Shown piece after piece: positions 5,335 to 8,021 of a stretch of DNA of 8,021 nucleotides (positions within the stretch are counted from its first letter, which is position 1; every line of letters begins with the position of its first letter). The DNA is taken from the NCBI GenBank assembly GCA_934613185.1, contig CAKTSO010000084.1, positions 1 through 8,021 on the forward strand. The letters are read 5' to 3'. The position numbers were made by a program, and so were the translations under genes. The DNA comes from an uncultured Clostridia bacterium. Lineage in GTDB: Bacteria; Bacillota; Clostridia; Christensenellales; Maliibacteriaceae. The notes under the pieces were generated by a model. That model saw nothing but the letters and a program-made list of their open reading frames with translations. It ran no database searches and was not told the DNA's origin.

Positions 5335-6288
5335 ATGAAGAAATGCATCGCACTGATGCTGGCCGTCGTCATGGCGGTCTGCATGCTGGCCGGCTGCGGC
5401 GGCTCGAAACTCACGTTTGCCACCGGCGGTACCACCGGCACCTATTATTCTTACGGCAGCTCCATCGCGACGGTTCTGTCCGACGAGACGGATCTGAAGA
5501 TCAACGTCACCTCCACCGGCGCTTCCAAGGCGAACATTCAGCTCATCGAGGACGGCGACGCGGACATCGCGGTCGTCCAGAACGACGTCGCCTACTACGC
5601 CTATACCGGCACCGACCTGTTCGACGGCGAGACGGCTTACGAGAACCTTCGCACGATCGGCGCGCTGTATTCCGAGCTTGTGCATATCGTTGCCAAAAGC
5701 AGCATCACTTCCATCGAAGACCTGAAGGGCAAGACGGTCTCCGTCGGCGATGCCGGCTCGGGCACCGAGTTCAACGCCAAGCAGGTTCTCGCGGCCTACG
5801 GCATCAGCTTTGACGACATCGACGTCGTCAACCTCGGCTTCAGCGATTCCGCCGACGCCCTGAAAAACGGCCAGGTCGATGCGTTCTTCGGCGTCTCCGG
5901 TTCTCCCGCGACGTACATCACCGACCTTGCGGCGACGAACGACTTCAACCTTCTCGAGATCGACGACGAGCATGCCGACGCTCTGAAAGAAGAGTACGGC
6001 TTCTACGTCCCCGAGACGATTCCCGGCGGCACCTACTCCTGCGTGAAGGACGACGTGCAGACCCTCGCGGTCAAGGCCGTTGTCGTGGCCGACGCTTCTC
6101 TTTCCGACGACACCGTCTACGAGCTGGTCAAGGGCCTGTTCGACTGCAAGGATTCTCTTGCCGCGGCGCACGCCAAGGGCGCACTTTTGAGCATGGACAC
6201 CATCCTCGACGGCGTTTCCACGCCCCTGCATGCGGGCGCGGCCCGTTACTTCGAAGAGATGGGCCTCGACATTTCCGATTACGAATAA
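5335..6288 (+). CDS. TAXI-family TRAP transporter solute-binding lipoprotein
   Basis: 317 residues. The N-terminus is a lipoprotein signal peptide with lipobox LAGC (18-21), so Cys21 should be lipidated and the protein held on the outer face of the membrane. The mature part has the TAXI pattern: FATGGTTGTYYSYGSSIA (28-45), STGASKANIQLIEDGDADIAV (60-80), VQNDVAYYAYTG (81-92), TVSVGDAGSGTEFNAKQVL (134-152) and FFGVSGSPATYITDLA (184-199). TAXI proteins capture small organic anions; characterised members bind glutamate or 2-oxoglutarate, but the ligand here cannot be read from sequence. AAAGGAG at 5321-5327 lies seven bases before the ATG, behind a near-consensus promoter and a tandem repeat. It is the first gene of an operon with DUF1850 and the fused permease, the usual partners. 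Confidence 0.94.
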   Translation: MKKCIALMLAVVMAVCMLAGCGGSKLTFATGGTTGTYYSYGSSIATVLSDETDLKINVTSTGASKANIQLIEDGDADIAVVQNDVAYYAYTGTDLFDGETAYENLRTIGALYSELVHIVAKSSITSIEDLKGKTVSVGDAGSGTEFNAKQVLAAYGISFDDIDVVNLGFSDSADALKNGQVDAFFGVSGSPATYITDLAATNDFNLLEIDDEHADALKEEYGFYVPETIPGGTYSCVKDDVQTLAVKAVVVADASLSDDTVYELVKGLFDCKDSLAAAHAKGALLSMDTILDGVSTPLHAGAARYFEEMGLDISDYE

Positions 6289-6315
6289 GCCCCGGAATTT
6301 CTCGGGAATACAACA

Positions 6316-6834
6316 TTGAAAACCGTTAAGGTTTCATCAAGGATTGTGGCAATCGCCGCAGCGACTCTTGTGGTCGCTGCGGCAGTTGCTATAATAGGTA
6401 TCGGCATTGCGCCGCTTCGGCTCGTTTTGACCGACGCGGATACCGGCAGAACATATGCCGCGTTCGACCTCGCCGACGGCGGCGAGTTCTCGATCACGTT
6501 CGTGCACTCGGTCAACAAAAGCCCGGTCACGGAAGTGTATGTCCGCCGCGACCGTGACATTTATGTGACGACGTGCATCTATTCCACGCTCGGCGCGGGC
6601 GTTGCCACGACGGTCGAAGAGGGGCAGCATGTCGAGCGCGACGCGCAGGGCAGATGGGTTTTGTCGGGGATCGACACGAAGATCGACGATTTGGTCTATT
6701 TCGTCGGGACGGTGTCCGACCATGTGCTTTCGATCGGCGGACGGGAAATCAGCCTGCGCGATCTTTGCGGGCGCAATGCGAAAGTGCGTTTTTCCGTCAG
6801 GCACAGCCTGGCTGCGACGAACGCGGGAGAATAA
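6316..6834 (+). CDS. DUF1850 membrane-anchored protein of the TRAP-TAXI operon
   Basis: 172 residues. One hydrophobic segment (about 9-33) near the N-terminus is a membrane anchor or uncleaved signal, leaving the rest outside the membrane. The outer domain has DUF1850 hallmarks: FSITFVHSVNKSPVTEVYV (58-76, with HSV and SPVTE), TLGAGVAT (91-98), VSDHVLSIGGREISL (133-147). DUF1850 genes are typically found between or beside TAXI binding protein and fused TRAP permease genes, as here; the biochemical role is not established. The likely start is TTG at 6316, 27 bases after the binding-protein stop, with only a weak GGGA-type ribosome site. No in-frame ATG precedes the hydrophobic segment, and a GTG at 6346 is a less likely alternative. 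A long hairpin lies in the first codons. Weak initiation suggests much lower output than the binding protein. Confidence 0.85.
   Translation: MKTVKVSSRIVAIAAATLVVAAAVAIIGIGIAPLRLVLTDADTGRTYAAFDLADGGEFSITFVHSVNKSPVTEVYVRRDRDIYVTTCIYSTLGAGVATTVEEGQHVERDAQGRWVLSGIDTKIDDLVYFVGTVSDHVLSIGGREISLRDLCGRNAKVRFSVRHSLAATNAGE
6349..6389 (+). other. Long stem-loop inside the start of the DUF1850 gene
   Basis: GCCGCAGCGAC (6355-6365) and GTCGCTGCGGC (6373-6383) form a perfect 11-bp stem around a 7-base loop. Beyond a 2-base internal bulge, GCAA (6349-6352) and TTGC (6386-6389) add 4 more pairs. No U-run follows, so it is not a terminator. It lies 60 bases past the binding-protein stop and could protect the 3' end of a processed binding-protein mRNA or slow ribosomes on DUF1850. 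It may also be a by-product of alanine-rich coding. Confidence 0.6.
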
Positions 6835-6883
6835 AGCGCGCGGGGTTCTTTTGGGTTTCCCGTCAAAGGGATCGGGTCGCGCG

Positions 6884-6902
6884 AAAAGGAGGTAAGGGTT
6901 TG
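6884..6902 (+). promoter_or_regulatory. Ribosome binding site that fixes a TTG start for the TRAP permease
   Basis: AAAAGGAGG at 6884-6892 is a near-perfect Shine-Dalgarno sequence, seven bases before TTG at 6900. The first in-frame ATG is only at codon 37, with no comparable ribosome site, so TTG is the likely start. Confidence 0.8.
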
Positions 6903-8021
6903 TCCATTTTCGGCAAAAAGAAAAACGAAGAGCCGGAAAAGAACGTTGTGCAGGCCGAAACGGCTGAAGGGCACGAAAAGACGACGGAGGAAGTCGTCCA
7001 GGAAGTCATGGAAAAATACGATCGCGAGTCGAACGTCCGCTCCTATACGGGCGTGCCGCGCATGGTCGTGCGCGTGATGCTGATCGCGTTTGCGCTGTTT
7101 TGCATTTACATGAACTTCTTTGCGACGTGGGATGCGCGCGTGCGCCGCTCCCTGTTTTTGGGGTGCATCGTGCTGTTCACGTTCCTGATCTTTCCGGCGC
7201 GCAAGCATAAGGCGGGCGCTCCGCGCCGCGTGAACTATGTGCCGTGGTATGATCTGGTCTTCGGCATTGTGGGTTCCGGCGCATTCTTCTACTTTGTCTA
7301 TAACGTGCAGGACATCATCGCGCGCGCGAGCCGCATCACGCCGCTGGAGATCGTCATCGGCATTGTCGGCATCCTTGCGCTGATGGAGGCGTGCCGCCGC
7401 TCGGTCGGCCTGCCGATTCTGTTCGTGGCGACGTTCTTCGTGCTCTATGCCTTCTTCGGCTATGGCGCGAAGCTCAAGTATCTGGTCTATAACCTGTTCT
7501 ACACGCCCGAGGGCGTCATCGGCACGCCCATCGGCGTGTGCTCCACGTTCATCGTGCTGTTCATCATCTTCGGCGCGTTTTTGGAGCAGACGGGTATTTC
7601 CAATTTCTTCATCAAGCTCGCCAATTCCGTCGCGGGTGCTTCCGCGGGCGGTCCTGCGAAGGTTGCGGTCATTTCCTCCGCGCTTTGCGGCATGGTTTCG
7701 GGTTCCTCGGTCGGCAACACCGTGACCACCGGCAGCGTGACGATCCCGCTGATGAAGGAGACGGGCTACGAGCCCGAATTTGCGGGCGCGGTCGAGGCGG
7801 CTGCTTCCACCGGCGGGCAGATCATGCCGCCGATCATGGGCGCCGCGGCGTTCCTGATGGTCGAAATGGCGGGCGTGTCCTACGCCAAGATCGCCACGAG
7901 CGCCATTTTGCCGGCCTGCTTGTACTTCACCGGAATCTTCATTATGGTGCATCTGGAAGCAAAGCGCCTGGGCTTAAAGGGACTCTCCCGCGCGGAGCTG
8001 CCCAAGTTCTGGCCGCTGTTC
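6900..8021 (+). CDS. Fused TRAP transporter permease (4TM/12TM, DctQM type), 5' part
   Basis: 374 residues to the window edge with no stop; the full family protein is usually over 600. A charged cytoplasmic N-terminus (1-50) ends in KYDRESNVRSYTG (39-51), a stretch common in this family. Hydrophobic segments follow at about 54-74, 84-99, 115-135, 149-162, 170-188 and 210-228: the small-subunit-like part and the start of the large part. Signature loops of the large subunit are GMVSGSSVGNTVTTGSV (264-280) with IPLMKETGYEPEFAGAVEAA (282-301), and STGGQIMPPIMGAAAF (303-318). It forms the sodium- or proton-driven membrane channel that receives solute from the TAXI lipoprotein. The start is TTG behind a strong ribosome site. 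The 65 bases after DUF1850 hold G/C-rich repeats but no terminator with a U-run, so it belongs to the same operon. Confidence 0.94.
   Translation, partial: MSIFGKKKNEEPEKNVVQAETAEGHEKTTEEVVQEVMEKYDRESNVRSYTGVPRMVVRVMLIAFALFCIYMNFFATWDARVRRSLFLGCIVLFTFLIFPARKHKAGAPRRVNYVPWYDLVFGIVGSGAFFYFVYNVQDIIARASRITPLEIVIGIVGILALMEACRRSVGLPILFVATFFVLYAFFGYGAKLKYLVYNLFYTPEGVIGTPIGVCSTFIVLFIIFGAFLEQTGISNFFIKLANSVAGASAGGPAKVAVISSALCGMVSGSSVGNTVTTGSVTIPLMKETGYEPEFAGAVEAAASTGGQIMPPIMGAAAFLMVEMAGVSYAKIATSAILPACLYFTGIFIMVHLEAKRLGLKGLSRAELPKFWPLF

Noticed and set aside
5167..6231. 354-residue open frame on the minus strand
   Set aside because: Antisense shadow of the TAXI binding-protein gene, with no recognisable domain and low-complexity Val/Asp/Gly/Arg content.
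6368..6395. Internal promoter in the DUF1850 gene (TTGTGG, 16 bases, TATAAT)
   Set aside because: The -10 matches consensus, but the -35 is poor and lies inside the stem-loop and coding sequence. The match may be chance, so it is not listed as a feature.
6835..6899. Possible terminator between the DUF1850 and permease genes (GGG/CCC repeats and distant GCGCG arms)
   Set aside because: Stems are short or far apart and no U-run follows. The genes belong to one conserved operon type.
6696..7952. 418-residue open frame on the minus strand
   Set aside because: Antisense to the TRAP permease, whose motifs are unmistakable. The minus-strand product is His/Arg/Asp-rich without a known fold.

Overview
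This window looks like a piece of a GC-rich, probably anaerobic member of the Firmicutes (Clostridia-like). The evidence is strong AGGAGG-type ribosome binding sites, consensus -35/-10 promoters, U-tailed hairpin terminators, and gene families common in that group (zinc-macrodomain plus class M sirtuin, HxlR regulator, TAXI-type TRAP transporter). The species cannot be named from the sequence alone. No rRNA, tRNA, CRISPR array or insertion sequence was seen.

Layout. (1) Positions 2-1518, plus strand: the 3' part of an alpha/beta-hydrolase gene, then a TcmP/LCM-like SAM methyltransferase 14 bases later. They look like one operon, closed by a hairpin at 1529-1570 that can also serve the convergent gene. 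(2) 1590-4462: an HxlR/DUF24 regulator on the minus strand faces away from a plus-strand operon encoding a COG2910-like NAD(P)-binding oxidoreductase, a zinc-macrodomain (ADP-ribosyl hydrolase) and a class M sirtuin (SirTM, protein ADP-ribosyltransferase). The 216-base divergent gap carries a perfect 16-bp palindrome between candidate promoters. The operon ends at a U-tailed hairpin, 4531-4558. (3) 4577-5059, minus strand: a divergent RpiB/LacA/LacB-family sugar-phosphate isomerase with an extended -10 promoter and a palindrome in its leader. (4) 5335-8021, plus strand: a TAXI-type TRAP transporter operon with a lipoprotein solute-binding protein, a DUF1850 membrane-anchored protein and a fused 4TM/12TM permease cut by the window end.

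The most interesting part is region 2. It has the writer and eraser of the SirTM ADP-ribosylation system, but neither the lipoylated carrier (GcvH-L) nor the lipoate ligase (LplA2) of the described operons is in the window. Instead the pair sits behind a probable redox reductase under a regulator that has a single N-terminal cysteine. I infer an electrophile- or redox-responsive reversible ADP-ribosylation module whose target is unknown. The writer and eraser genes overlap by 77 bases in different frames, so their translation is probably coupled.

In region 4 the binding protein has a near-consensus promoter, an ATG start and a good ribosome binding site. The two downstream genes appear to start with TTG, and a strong hairpin lies early in the DUF1850 gene. 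This fits the usual need for more binding protein than permease.
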